Assembly: GCF_017168235.1 (NCBI RefSeq)
Contig: NZ_JABFAO010000004.1
Location: 525,641 to 589,640, forward strand
Direction: 5' to 3'
Length of the DNA: 64,000 nt
From: Rhodococcus sp. KRD197
GTDB taxonomy: Bacteria > Actinomycetota > Actinomycetes > Mycobacteriales > Mycobacteriaceae
The notes under the pieces are model-generated. The model was not told the origin of the DNA and did not search any database. It worked only from the letters and a program-made list of their open reading frames with translations. The first letter of the stretch is position 1. Every line of letters starts with the position of its first letter. This document shows positions 26,934-36,211 of this stretch, one piece after another. A program made the position numbers and the translations under genes.

Positions 26934-28195
26934 CCGAAATGGCAGCGGCAGCCGAACTCGAATGCCCAACCTCGTTCAAGTACTGGGCGAAGCGAGACGA
27001 GCCCGGCGCCAGACGGTTTCGATCGATCGTCAAGAGACTGACAGGAACCGACGCTTTCCCAACCGACACGCAGGCTCGCGCGTTCACCGCCGACCTGTTT
27101 GCGGGAGACCCCGTCGCGGAGCGCTATATCGACGAGGTGTTCGACGGCCCCATCGGGAGCAAGCGTGGACGCGAGATGCTCGATGAGGCGCTTGTGCACG
27201 GCATCGACGCGGTGGAGGACGCCCCCGAGGCAATGAAGGCACTGTTCGCCGAGTTCGAGGATGTGCCGGATTGGGTGAAGCCCGAACTCGTCGAACAGGG
27301 CGCGGCAATCTGGCGGCGATGGGGAACGATGCTGTTCGCTATCGCGGGTACCACGACGCTCGGGATGTACACCGAGGCAGCAGTAGCAACCCCGCTCTCG
27401 CTGGCAGGCGGTTACGCCGGTGACAATGCTCTGCGCCGCTTCCTCGAGACCGGCAGATTCTGGATCGACGTATCGGAACAGGGCGCCCTGCTCGAACCTG
27501 GCTCCAAGGGGCGCGCAACCGCGATGCGAGTGCGTGTGATGCACGTTTCGGTGCGACGGCGGGTGGAGGGACACGCGGAGTGGGACACCGAGAAGTGGGG
27601 TCTGCCCATCAGTCAGTCCTACATGTTGCTGACCCTCATCGGAGGAAGCGTAGCGCCGGCGCTGGCCCTGTGGACGCTCGGCTACCAGACCTCGAAGAAG
27701 GAAATCTACGCACTGATTCACTTTCAGCGCTACATGGGATACCTACTCGGTGTACGCGCCCGGTGGTACCCGGAGACAATTCCAGATGTCCTACGCACAC
27801 TCGCGATGGTTCTCGTCTCTCGAGCGTTCGACGCCGGCGAGCACGGCGCCGAACTGATCGAGTCGTTTCCGGCAGGATTCGCTCCGCGAGACGGGCATCG
27901 GGGACTTCGTCGTCTGCGCGAGATGTACAACTATCGCATTTACTCCGCGTACACAACGCTGTTCATGCCGCCCAGCATCCGCAAGCAATACAACTTGCCG
28001 CGGGCCTTTCCGTGGATACTGATTCCCATCGTTCGCTTTCCCTTCATCACCGCTCTCGAACTCGTGCGACGCACTGTCCCCGGTATGAACAAAATCGTGG
28101 AAAAGATCAACATGCGTCACCGCGAGAACTGGTACCGGGCTCAAATGGACGGTCGCGAAGCGAAATTCGATGCCACCGGCGCACTTCGGCGCTGA
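26927..28195 (+). CDS. MpaB/Lcp-type oxygenase family protein (DUF2236)
   Basis: 422 residues. The family includes the fungal MpaB' oxygenase, which cleaves the farnesyl chain in mycophenolic acid biosynthesis, and bacterial latex-clearing proteins (Lcp), heme-b enzymes that cut poly-isoprene. Seen: the EDVPDWVKPE segment and RWGTMLFAIAGTTTLGMYTE near residues 123-142, and the RVRVMHVSVRRRVE helix (about residues 201-214), whose His is the expected heme ligand. There is no signal peptide, unlike secreted Lcp, so it acts inside the cell. The start ATG has AGGAG seven bases upstream. Substrate inference: an isoprenoid double bond. Confidence 0.82.
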   Translation: MVTEMAAAAELECPTSFKYWAKRDEPGARRFRSIVKRLTGTDAFPTDTQARAFTADLFAGDPVAERYIDEVFDGPIGSKRGREMLDEALVHGIDAVEDAPEAMKALFAEFEDVPDWVKPELVEQGAAIWRRWGTMLFAIAGTTTLGMYTEAAVATPLSLAGGYAGDNALRRFLETGRFWIDVSEQGALLEPGSKGRATAMRVRVMHVSVRRRVEGHAEWDTEKWGLPISQSYMLLTLIGGSVAPALALWTLGYQTSKKEIYALIHFQRYMGYLLGVRARWYPETIPDVLRTLAMVLVSRAFDAGEHGAELIESFPAGFAPRDGHRGLRRLREMYNYRIYSAYTTLFMPPSIRKQYNLPRAFPWILIPIVRFPFITALELVRRTVPGMNKIVEKINMRHRENWYRAQMDGREAKFDATGALRR

Positions 28196-28221
28196 TTCAC
28201 CACTAGGACGAGGTAACTCAC

Positions 28222-29274
28222 ATGGCCATGAAAATAGTCGAATCCTGGACCGGTCCCGGTCGAAATGATGCCGACATCCGTCGCACGGAGGTCAAGGACA
28301 ACGCTGCACACCCGTCGTCCAACAAGTACGCGTTCGAGCATTGGTATTTCGACGCGCACCTCGACAATGGCTACATCGTCGTCGGATTCCTGCAGACGCG
28401 GGAACTCGTCCTTCGAAAGCCCGGCGTGGAGCTGCATGTCTATTCACCCGACGGGACGCGGCGCGAGATCATCGTCCATTACTCGCCGGAGGAGGCGACC
28501 GCCTCGACAACCGAGTGCAACGTCAAAATCGGCAACAACTATGCGTATGTCGATCACGGTACGGGGGACCTGCCTGTACACCGGGTTCACCTGGCGGAAG
28601 GTGATCTGGAGTTCGATCTGACGTTCACCAACGAGGTTCCGACGTGGAAGCCGGGTGGTGGGTACACCTCCTACGGTGATGAGGACTTCTTCGCCTGGGT
28701 CGTGGCGGCACCCAAAGCCTCGGTGACCGGGACGGTCCGGATCGGATCGGAAACCTTCGAGGCGAAGGGCCGCGGATACGCCGACCACAACTGGGGAATC
28801 GGCGACATGAAGCGACTCATCGACCGGTGGTATTGGGGACGCCTGTACGTAGACGAGTTCACACTCGTGTACGCAAACGTGTTGACGCAGAAGAAGTACG
28901 GGCGACACGAATCCAGGCCCTTGATGCTCGCTCGAGGAGACGAAGTCGTGCTCAGTACCGGAGACACGACCTTGACCGAGGGTCCGGCAGTGTTCGACGA
29001 GGTCGGCAACAGAACATACCCGTCATGGATTCGCTTGCAGGTACCCGGAAGTGTGGATTTGAGACTGACGGTTCAGCGAGTCATTCATGCCCACGACTAT
29101 CTGGCCGATGTTCCCCTTGCCGGTAGCGCGATCCTCAAGCCGGTGTTGAACAGGCTTCTCGGCAGGCCGGGGTACTTTCGGTTCAGTTCGACATTCGACT
29201 TGACCGTGACCCGGGAGGGGCGCGCGCATCACAGCACCGGAACGACGCTGCACGAGATGGTCGCGCTCAAATGA
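28222..29274 (+). CDS. CrtC/AttH-like lipocalin-type protein
   Basis: 350 residues, no signal peptide. It resembles the double-lipocalin family of hydroxyneurosporene synthase (carotenoid 1,2-hydratase, CrtC) and Att[21 protein letters not shown] at the start of the first barrel, and the diagnostic GYADHNWG motif near residue 190 in the second. CrtC hydrates a terminal isoprenoid double bond; relatives act as terpene cyclases or isomerases. It sits between the MpaB-type oxygenase and homogentisate dioxygenase, which points to a substrate with a prenyl tail. The precise reaction is unknown. Confidence 0.75.
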   Translation: MAMKIVESWTGPGRNDADIRRTEVKDNAAHPSSNKYAFEHWYFDAHLDNGYIVVGFLQTRELVLRKPGVELHVYSPDGTRREIIVHYSPEEATASTTECNVKIGNNYAYVDHGTGDLPVHRVHLAEGDLEFDLTFTNEVPTWKPGGGYTSYGDEDFFAWVVAAPKASVTGTVRIGSETFEAKGRGYADHNWGIGDMKRLIDRWYWGRLYVDEFTLVYANVLTQKKYGRHESRPLMLARGDEVVLSTGDTTLTEGPAVFDEVGNRTYPSWIRLQVPGSVDLRLTVQRVIHAHDYLADVPLAGSAILKPVLNRLLGRPGYFRFSSTFDLTVTREGRAHHSTGTTLHEMVALK

Positions 29275-30572
29275 CCGATACGAAGTACCTCCACGGGTTC
29301 GGAAACGAGCACCACAGCGAAGCGATTCCGGGATCGCTCGTGTGGGGACAGAATTCTCCACAGCGTGCCCCGTTGGGCTTGTACGCCGAGCAGATGTCGG
29401 CGACCGCATTCACCGAACCACGCGAGGTCAACAGACGTAGCTGGGTCTACCGGATTCGGCCGTCGGCGCAGCACCGCCCCTATCTCAGAATCGGCAACGG
29501 CAACATCGTGAGTGCGCCGACCTCTGATGGAGTGGCGGACCCGAATCGGCTGCGGTGGGATCCGTTGCCCGAGCCACCCGGGGGAACCGACTTCGTCGAC
29601 GGCCTCTACACGATGGCCGTCAACGGGAGTGTGCTCGAACGCAACGGCATTGCCATCCACCTGTACCACGCGAATGCATCGATGCGAGATCGCTACTTCT
29701 GGGACGCCGACGGTGAATTGGTCGTCGTGCCACAGTTGGGTGGACTCGAGCTGCACACCGAATTCGGAGTAGTAGGAATCGAACCGGGGGAGTTCGCCGT
29801 CATCGGACGCGGAATTCGCTTTCGAGTGGAGCTCGGTGGCCCCAATGCTCGCGGGTACGTCTGCGAGAACTACGGGACCCCGATGGAACTGCCCGAACTC
29901 GGTCCGATCGGTGCCAACGGGCTGGCCCACGCCCGCGACTTCCTCTACCCCACAGCTGCATACGAGGATGTCGAGCGAACCGTAGAGGTGGTGCAGAAGT
30001 TCGGTGGACACCTCTGGGCCACCGAATCGAAGCACTCACCCCTGGATGTGGTGGCCTGGCACGGCACCCACAACGTCTACAAATACGACACCGCGCGATT
30101 CAACGTGATGGGCAGTCTCGGATGGGACCACCCGGATCCGTCGATCATGACGGTGTTGACGTCGAGATCGCCGATTCCAGGCCAGGCAAACGTTGATTTC
30201 GCTATCTTCCCGCCCCGGTGGAACGTAGCCGAGCACACATTCCGTCCGCCCCATTTCCATCGCAACGTGATGTCGGAGTTCATGGGCCTGATCACAGGCG
30301 TGCACGACTCCAAGGCGGAGGGATTCCTTCCGGGTGGAGCCAGCCTGCACAACATGTGGGGTGCCCACGGACCCGATCAGGAGACGTTCGACAAGGCTTC
30401 CGCAGCTTCACTCCAACCGCAGAAGATCGTGGATTCGCTGGCGTTCATGTTCGAAACTCGGCTACCGCTCACCACGACTTCGCTTGCACATTCCGCCGCG
30501 CACCGGCAGAGCGACTACGACTCGTCCTGGTCCGGGCTCGGGAGGCACTTCACAACACGAGGGGATGCATGA
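29271..30572 (+). CDS. hmgA: Homogentisate 1,2-dioxygenase family protein
   Basis: 433 residues, the full length of HmgA, a cupin that opens the ring of 2,5-dihydroxyphenylacetate with Fe(II) and O2 to give maleylacetoacetate. Seen: the N-terminal [16 protein letters not shown] and the C-terminal iron centre [14 protein letters not shown] plus MWGAHGPD, with His, Glu and His ligands. It overlaps the preceding gene by 4 bp. The usual partners (maleylacetoacetate isomerase, fumarylacetoacetase, HPPD) are not in this operon; an FAH-family gene lies 20 kb away. Given its neighbours, the true substrate may be a homogentisate relative with a shortened prenyl side chain. Confidence 0.9.
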   Translation: MTDTKYLHGFGNEHHSEAIPGSLVWGQNSPQRAPLGLYAEQMSATAFTEPREVNRRSWVYRIRPSAQHRPYLRIGNGNIVSAPTSDGVADPNRLRWDPLPEPPGGTDFVDGLYTMAVNGSVLERNGIAIHLYHANASMRDRYFWDADGELVVVPQLGGLELHTEFGVVGIEPGEFAVIGRGIRFRVELGGPNARGYVCENYGTPMELPELGPIGANGLAHARDFLYPTAAYEDVERTVEVVQKFGGHLWATESKHSPLDVVAWHGTHNVYKYDTARFNVMGSLGWDHPDPSIMTVLTSRSPIPGQANVDFAIFPPRWNVAEHTFRPPHFHRNVMSEFMGLITGVHDSKAEGFLPGGASLHNMWGAHGPDQETFDKASAASLQPQKIVDSLAFMFETRLPLTTTSLAHSAAHRQSDYDSSWSGLGRHFTTRGDA

Positions 30573-32047
30573 TGGACACTCGAACACAACCGGTTTCGTA
30601 CGATCTTCCCGAACCGTTGCTTCGGATCGGGGGTGAATCACAGCCCGCGGCCGAGGGGGCTACGTATACGTCGTACAACCCCTCGACCGAGGAGATCGTC
30701 ACCGAGGTGTCGGCGGCGAGCCCGGTGGATGTCGACCGCGCCGTTGCGGCAGCACGTGCCGCGTTCGAGAACGGCGAGTGGTCGAGGACTCCGGCAGCCG
30801 AGCGCGGCAAGATCCTCGCGCGCATTGCCGACCTCATCGAGCGAGACACTCATACGTTGGCGGCGCTCGAGGCAGTCGAGATGGGAAAGCTGTTCCATGA
30901 CTCCGTAATCGGAGACATACCCGCTGCGGCTTCGGTGTTTCGCCACTTCGCGGGTTGGGCCGACAAAATCGTCGGGGCGAGCATGGCGTTGCCGGACTTC
31001 GGACCACAGCGGCGATTCGGCTTCACGATGCGTCAGCCATTGGGCGTTGTCGCCGCGATCACGCCGTGGAACAATCCAGCGCTGATCACAGCCTGGAAGC
31101 TTGCGCCCGCGTTGGCCGCGGGAAACACAATCGTCCTGAAGCCGGCCGAGGACGCCTCGCTCTCGACGTTGAAGCTCGTCGAACTGTTCGCCGAAGCCGG
31201 ACTCCCCGACGGCGTGGTGAACGTCGTCACCGGCATCGGTTCGATTGCCGGGGCGGCGTTGGCGGCGCACCCCGACGTCGACAAAGTCACTTTCACAGGT
31301 AGTCCGGCAGTGGGGCAGACGATCCCAACACACGTTGGCGGGAGATTCCGCAAGATCGTGTTGGAGCTCGGGGGCAAATCGCCTCAGCTGATTTTCGACG
31401 ACGCGGATCTGGCAAGTGCAATGCCGTGGATTGCGATGGGCAACTTCTATCACCAGGGTCAGGTGTGCGCGGCAGGCACTCGCGTGCTCGTGCACCGTTC
31501 GATCGTCGACGAGGTGGTCGACGGTCTCGTCGAGGCCGCTGAAGCGGCGAACATCGGAGATCCCTTCGAGGCGAGTTCCACCATGGGCACCATCGTCAAC
31601 AAGAAGCAGCTCGATCGTATCGGGGGATACATCGAATCCGGCAAACGCGAGGGCGCCACATTGATCACTGGGGGCAACTTCGTCGGAGATCGCGGGTACT
31701 TCGTGCAGCCGACAGTGTTCATGGGACACAATGACCTCACCATCGCCCGCGAGGAGATCTTCGGGCCGGTGGCCACTGTGATTCCGTTCGACACGGAACA
31801 GGAGGCGGTCGCCCTGGCAAACGACACGCGGTACGGGTTGAACGCAATGGTCTACACCTCCGACCTCTCGCGTACCCACCGGGTCATCGCTGATCTGAAG
31901 GTAGGCACGGTTTGGGTCAACGGCTGGGGCGTACCCGAACCGCAGCTGCCCTGGGGAGGGAGAGACGCCAGCGGAATCGGTCGAGAGCTCGGTTTCGCCG
32001 GCGTCGAAGCCGACACCGAGGAGAAGACCGTTCACATCGGTTTCTGA
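30572..32047 (+). CDS. Aldehyde dehydrogenase (NAD(P)+)
   Basis: 491 residues. It oxidises an aldehyde to the acid. Seen: ITPWNNPA near residue 160, the cofactor loop FTGSPAVG, the general base in LELGGKSPQL, the nucleophilic Cys in GQVCAAGTR near residue 300, and EEIFGPV. It is the last gene of the operon, with its start next to the hmgA stop (a second ATG 3 bp upstream is possible). Oxidative cleavage of an isoprenoid chain by the MpaB-type enzyme would give an aldehyde, and this enzyme is the natural next step. Confidence 0.92.
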   Translation: MDTRTQPVSYDLPEPLLRIGGESQPAAEGATYTSYNPSTEEIVTEVSAASPVDVDRAVAAARAAFENGEWSRTPAAERGKILARIADLIERDTHTLAALEAVEMGKLFHDSVIGDIPAAASVFRHFAGWADKIVGASMALPDFGPQRRFGFTMRQPLGVVAAITPWNNPALITAWKLAPALAAGNTIVLKPAEDASLSTLKLVELFAEAGLPDGVVNVVTGIGSIAGAALAAHPDVDKVTFTGSPAVGQTIPTHVGGRFRKIVLELGGKSPQLIFDDADLASAMPWIAMGNFYHQGQVCAAGTRVLVHRSIVDEVVDGLVEAAEAANIGDPFEASSTMGTIVNKKQLDRIGGYIESGKREGATLITGGNFVGDRGYFVQPTVFMGHNDLTIAREEIFGPVATVIPFDTEQEAVALANDTRYGLNAMVYTSDLSRTHRVIADLKVGTVWVNGWGVPEPQLPWGGRDASGIGRELGFAGVEADTEEKTVHIGF

Positions 32048-32066
32048 CGGACGTTTCTGTCGATAC

Positions 32067-32108
32067 ACCGCTGTGGCGCTCGGGTGAGGGGTCGAGCGCC
32101 ACAGCGGT
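32067..32108. terminator. Bidirectional hairpin terminator
   Basis: A perfect 16-bp stem (ACCGCTGTGGCGCTCG at 32067-32082 and its complement at 32093-32108) with a 10-nt loop between the convergent aldehyde dehydrogenase and GGDEF-EAL genes. It marks the end of the hmgA operon. Confidence 0.87.
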
Positions 32109-32118
32109 ATTGGAATTC

Positions 32119-33891
32119 TCACCCGATACGCGCGGGTGTACCGATGTGGAATCCTTGCACGTAGTCGACCCCGGCAGCGAGCACCGCGGAATGTTCCGCA
32201 GCGTTCTCGATGCCCTCGGCGACGACGGTGGCACCGATGCGGTGTCCGAACGAGGTCAACGTGGTCACCGCAGCGTGTTTGTGCGGTTGCAGATCGCAGT
32301 TGTGCACCAGCGAGTAATCGATCTTGATCATGGACGGCTCGAGCTCGATGATGTGCCGCAGCGTGGAATACCCTGCGCCGACGTCGTCGATGGCGATCTC
32401 GATGCCGTGAGATCGCAACGCTTGCATCGATGCGCGTAGCGCGTCGTAATCACCGACGAGGTCGTACTCGGTGATCTCGAGCAGTATCCGTCGTCGATCT
32501 GCCAGTGGCGCAAGTACCGACGTGATGTCGAAGCTGCGGATGGTTGCGGCGGAGAGGTTGAGCGTGAGGAAGCACCCGTCCGACAATGCTGGTTCATGAG
32601 CCGCCGCGCGGCCGACCGCCGCCAACTCCAGCGCCTCGCCGACCCCCGCGCGTGCGGCACGCCTGAACCACTGCACCGGCGGGCCTAGACCCCGCGGGAA
32701 GCGAGAGAGCGCCTCGTATCCGGCGACGTGCAACCCATCGGCATGGCAGATGGGTTGGAATGCTGTCTCGGGTCCGCCGCCTGCGATGAGATCGGCGATC
32801 CGCGCACGGTCGTCCGCGAGGATGTCATGCTCCTCGGCACCGACCACCTCGGCACGGACAGGGGAGCTCCCCAGCCCCTTGTTTCGATACATCGCCAGGT
32901 CCGCCACGGCAATGAGTTGTCGAACGACGGAGCTCGGTCGATCACCGGCACCGATGACTCTGCTGGCGAAGCCGGTACTGGCTGTGAACGGCGTACCTTG
33001 GGCGGCGCGATCGAGTACAGCCGCGATCTGGCCATGATCGGCATCGATGTCGTCGCCGTAGTGGACGACGGCGAACTCGTCGCCGCCGAGGCGAGCCGCC
33101 TCGGAGTTGGGCACTGCTGTCGCGAGGCGTTCGGCGACGTCGAGCAGGACGCCGTCACCGGCGGAATGCCCGAGCGAGTCGTTGATGGCCTTGAAGGCGT
33201 CGATGTCGACCACCGTGACCCCGATTCGACTACCGAGGTCCGAGGAGGCGTCGTCGACGGCATCGAACAGCCCCCGCCGGTTCCACAGCCCCGTCAGCGG
33301 ATCGCGCTGGGCCCGTTCGGCCTGTCGCCGCAGATAGTCGATGTAGAGCAACAGGAACCCGGGCGTGGACAGCAGTGCGATGTTGATGATGAAGCGGGCG
33401 ACGACGATCCAGGTGTCCGAACCCTCGGCGATGGCGAGCCCGCCCAACACGACGGTAAGCCCGACCGCCGCAAACAGGTGGGCCGCCATGACTCGCCGCG
33501 AGGTCGCCACGACGCAGAACAGGGCGATGACCAGGAACAGGGCACACCCCGGTAGAGCAGTCATGCTGGACTCGAACGACAGCAGAACAGCTGCCACACC
33601 GATATCGGCGTACACGACGAATGCGACAGCCGCGACCTTGCCCGGCCACCTCATCCGCAGCCACAGCGCCGCGACTGGAATCGACGTCGCGCTCACTGCG
33701 GCGACCACCACGAAACCGGTGTCGGAGAGGTGTCCCGATGGCAGGGTCGACGCACCCGCGACCCCGAAAAGCAGTGTGACCACGGCCAGCAACACGCAAT
33801 TGATGCGCTCGCGCCTACCGCGAGTGTTGCGCCTACCGCGAGTGTTGGATGCGCCCTTGGCCTGTGCGGTATGTCTCTGGTAGCTGGTCAC
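32119..33891 (-). CDS. Membrane-bound GGDEF-EAL protein (cyclic di-GMP turnover)
   Basis: 590 residues. An N-terminal region with about six membrane helices (residues 28-190) is followed by a GGDEF domain (about 200-350, intact LGGDEF) and an EAL domain (about 365-590). The EAL domain keeps YEALSRF, LNLSA, EITE, DDVGAGYS, KIDYSL, AEGIE and QGFH, so both synthesis and hydrolysis of cyclic di-GMP are possible. It overlaps the acetyltransferase gene by 4 bp. The sensory signal is unknown; the N-terminus has no named sensor domain that I recognise. Confidence 0.9.
   Translation of the reverse strand: MTSYQRHTAQAKGASNTRGRRNTRGRRERINCVLLAVVTLLFGVAGASTLPSGHLSDTGFVVVAAVSATSIPVAALWLRMRWPGKVAAVAFVVYADIGVAAVLLSFESSMTALPGCALFLVIALFCVVATSRRVMAAHLFAAVGLTVVLGGLAIAEGSDTWIVVARFIINIALLSTPGFLLLYIDYLRRQAERAQRDPLTGLWNRRGLFDAVDDASSDLGSRIGVTVVDIDAFKAINDSLGHSAGDGVLLDVAERLATAVPNSEAARLGGDEFAVVHYGDDIDADHGQIAAVLDRAAQGTPFTASTGFASRVIGAGDRPSSVVRQLIAVADLAMYRNKGLGSSPVRAEVVGAEEHDILADDRARIADLIAGGGPETAFQPICHADGLHVAGYEALSRFPRGLGPPVQWFRRAARAGVGEALELAAVGRAAAHEPALSDGCFLTLNLSAATIRSFDITSVLAPLADRRRILLEITEYDLVGDYDALRASMQALRSHGIEIAIDDVGAGYSTLRHIIELEPSMIKIDYSLVHNCDLQPHKHAAVTTLTSFGHRIGATVVAEGIENAAEHSAVLAAGVDYVQGFHIGTPARIG
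33811..33846 (-). repeat. 18-bp perfect tandem duplication
   Basis: GCGCCTACCGCGAGTGTT occurs twice in tandem (33811-33828 and 33829-33846) within the N-terminus of the GGDEF-EAL gene, where it duplicates the residues NTRGRR without a frameshift. It is the kind of repeat that can change copy number by slippage. Confidence 0.85.
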
Positions 33892-34580
33892 GGAACCTGG
33901 AATCCCCGGAAGGTGACGTGCTTGCGCGTGCGAAATCCCAGTCGCTCGTAGAGGGCGATCGCGCCGGTGTTCGTCTCGGTCGCATGCAGGAACGGGCGGT
34001 CACCTCGCGCATGAATTCCCCTGACGAGTTCGGTCACCAAGAGTGCTGCGTAGCCTCGCCCTCGTGACTCGGGCACCGTGCACACGGCGCTGATCTCCGC
34101 CCACCCAGGCGGCCGAAGCCGTTCCCCAGCCATCGCGACGAGCACGCCGTTGTCGCGGACACCGAGATAGGTGCCGAGTTCGTGGGTGCGCGGACCGAAC
34201 GGGCCGGGCGAGGTTCGGCGCACCAACTCGAGCATCTCCGGCACGTCCTCGGCGCCGAGTTCGATCGACACACCCGCTGCGCTCTGCGGTGGTTCGGGGG
34301 GACCGATCATCTGTCGACCCTCGACCTCGAACACCTGCTCCCAGCCGGAAGGTGGTGTTGCGGTGGAGCTGAACATGTCTGCAAATCCGCCGGGCCCGAG
34401 CAACTCGGCCAGCTCGTTCCAGCCCTCACCGTGTTCCGAACCGGGTTCCAGTGCAACGAAAGTAGCGACGCCCGGTTGATACGTCATGGCACTTCCGACG
34501 CGTCGGGACAGGTGGGCGTGCGCTCCCCTGAGAGCGTTGCCGACCGGATCGTCGAGTGCTGTGATGTGGTGCTTCACCAT
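33888..34580 (-). CDS. GNAT family N-acetyltransferase
   Basis: 230 residues. The C-terminal half is a GNAT fold of the FR47 type: EISAVCTVPESRGRGYAALL with the acetyl-CoA-binding RGRGYA loop near residue 175, then HATETNTGAIALYERLGF. The N-terminal half is less conserved. It lies 12 bp after the DUF1330 gene and overlaps the GGDEF-EAL gene, so the three are probably co-transcribed. The acetyl acceptor is unknown. Confidence 0.83.
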   Translation of the reverse strand: MVKHHITALDDPVGNALRGAHAHLSRRVGSAMTYQPGVATFVALEPGSEHGEGWNELAELLGPGGFADMFSSTATPPSGWEQVFEVEGRQMIGPPEPPQSAAGVSIELGAEDVPEMLELVRRTSPGPFGPRTHELGTYLGVRDNGVLVAMAGERLRPPGWAEISAVCTVPESRGRGYAALLVTELVRGIHARGDRPFLHATETNTGAIALYERLGFRTRKHVTFRGFQVP

Positions 34581-34592
34581 CGCAGTATGCAG

Positions 34593-34958
34593 TCAGGCCC
34601 ACTCTGTGGTGGCCTGCAGTACCGCTTCCTGCAGTGCATCGGTCCGGTACGAGGTGACCTCCTGGTACTCGGGATCGGCGACCATGTCGCTGAACGCCTT
34701 CCGCGACGGGTACTTCACGAGCAGAACCGCATCCCAGTCCTGCCCGGCCTCGGCGACGAGCACCGTGGAGCCGTCCCCGGCGTAGAGCACCTCCGCGCCG
34801 TAGCGGGGGAGGAAGGTCTCGTTCAATGCCTGCGCATAGCGCGCGTACTGCTCACGCCCGCCTTCGGCGAAGCGCAGCAGATTCAGCATCACCACTGGTC
34901 CTTCGGTGTCCTCTTCGAGGTAGCGTTTGAGGTCTCTGCCGCGGGGATCGATAGCCAT
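34593..34958 (-). CDS. DUF1330-type small protein
   Basis: 121 residues of the dimeric alpha-beta barrel (ferredoxin-like) fold, with VVMLNLLRFAEGG, YGAEVLYAGDGS and a C-terminal YPSRKAFSDMVADPEYQEV segment, typical of DUF1330 proteins. Function unknown. The ATG at 34958 lies inside the 3' end of the MFS gene (70 bp overlap). A longer frame upstream is antisense-like and Arg-rich, so it is rejected as the start. Confidence 0.75.
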   Translation of the reverse strand: MAIDPRGRDLKRYLEEDTEGPVVMLNLLRFAEGGREQYARYAQALNETFLPRYGAEVLYAGDGSTVLVAEAGQDWDAVLLVKYPSRKAFSDMVADPEYQEVTSYRTDALQEAVLQATTEWA

Positions 34959-36211
34959 CTTCGTAGTATGGCAAACCGCACGGCCGTGCCTGCGGCGATC
35001 TCGCGATCGGGCGTCGGAATGGTCGCCGCCGATACAGCTGCCGCCAGCAGTCCGATTGCTCCCAGCACGAGGTAGGCGCCCGAGTAGCTTCCGGTCCAGT
35101 CTGCAAGCACGGCCCCGGCCCACGGTGCGCATGCCATCGACACGATGATGGGTGCGGAGACGATGCCGTTCAGCCGGCCGTAAGCGGCCGGTCCCCACCG
35201 GTCGGTTACGGCGGTCGCTTGCACCAGGGTCAACAGCCCGCGTGCCAATCCTGCACCCACAGCAATCAGCAGCAGCGCGAGCAAGGATGTGACGATTCCA
35301 AGGACAAGGGTGGTGATCGCCGCTGCCGCGATGACCCACACCGTTCGCGCTCGGGTCTCGGTGAATCGCTGCAGCGGTAGATAGCCGATCCGGCCCACGA
35401 CTTGGCCGAGTCCACCGAGGCCCAGGCAGACCGCAGCGAAGGCCGGATCGGCCCCATGCTCGAGCGCGAGCGGCACGATATTGAACACGCCCGCGAATGC
35501 TACGAATGCGGTGAGGCTCAGAGCGACGGTGAGAGCGATGAACGGCCGGGTGCGAATCGTTCGGTCGACGGAAGCGTGGTTGGTCGAGACCGTGTCATGC
35601 CCGAGGGCAGGCCAGCGACCGTGCAGGCCGATGAGATGAGCTGGAACAGTGACGACGAGAAGCACTCCGGCGAGCACCAGATAGGTTTCACGCCAACCGA
35701 ATCGGTCCAGCAACAGCGCGGCCACAGGAGCGAATACCGTGCTGGCCAACCCGGCGGCCAGGGTGAGGATCATCAGTGCGCGAACACGGTCCGATCCCCA
35801 CCACCGGGTCAGTGCCGCGAACGCCGGCGGATACAGAACCGCCGCCATAGCGACGCCGGCAATGAACCATCCCGTGCCGAACACCACCAGGCTCTGTGAC
35901 GTTGCGATGACGACGAGCGCAGGAATTGCAACCACGGATCCCGCCGTCATGACCCATCGGGGACCGTACCGATCGAGCAGCCGTCCGACCGGGATGCCGA
36001 CCACTGCCGCTACGAGCTGGCCGATCGAGAAGGCGGCCACGATGGAGGTGGTCGACCACCCGGTGTCCGCGGTGATCGCCGGAGAAAGTACGAGGAAGGC
36101 GTAGTAGAGAATTCCCCAGCTGGTGACCTCGGTGACGCAGAGAATCGACAATATTCTGCGACGACCGGGGTGCGGTTTCTCCGGCGACGAGGCGGCAACC
36201 TGCTCAGTCAC
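34889..36211 (-). CDS. MFS transporter, likely efflux, in the arsenic region
   Basis: 440 residues and about 12 membrane helices with a typical MFS loop GRLLDRYGPRWVM after helix 2. It overlaps the flavoprotein gene by 8 bp from a GTG start, and both are divergent from the ArsR-acetyltransferase gene. Inference: efflux of an arsenical or of a product of the flavoprotein or acetyltransferase. It is not Acr3, ArsB or ArsP, and similarity to known MFS arsenical exporters (ArsJ, ArsK) cannot be judged by eye. Confidence 0.82.
   Translation of the reverse strand: MTEQVAASSPEKPHPGRRRILSILCVTEVTSWGILYYAFLVLSPAITADTGWSTTSIVAAFSIGQLVAAVVGIPVGRLLDRYGPRWVMTAGSVVAIPALVVIATSQSLVVFGTGWFIAGVAMAAVLYPPAFAALTRWWGSDRVRALMILTLAAGLASTVFAPVAALLLDRFGWRETYLVLAGVLLVVTVPAHLIGLHGRWPALGHDTVSTNHASVDRTIRTRPFIALTVALSLTAFVAFAGVFNIVPLALEHGADPAFAAVCLGLGGLGQVVGRIGYLPLQRFTETRARTVWVIAAAAITTLVLGIVTSLLALLLIAVGAGLARGLLTLVQATAVTDRWGPAAYGRLNGIVSAPIIVSMACAPWAGAVLADWTGSYSGAYLVLGAIGLLAAAVSAATIPTPDREIAAGTAVRFAILRRWLSIPAAETSNATSKRTPKDQW

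Noticed and set aside
30638-32122. 494-residue frame antisense to aldehyde dehydrogenase
   Set aside because: The plus-strand gene has all catalytic motifs, and this frame also runs over the terminator at 32067-32108.
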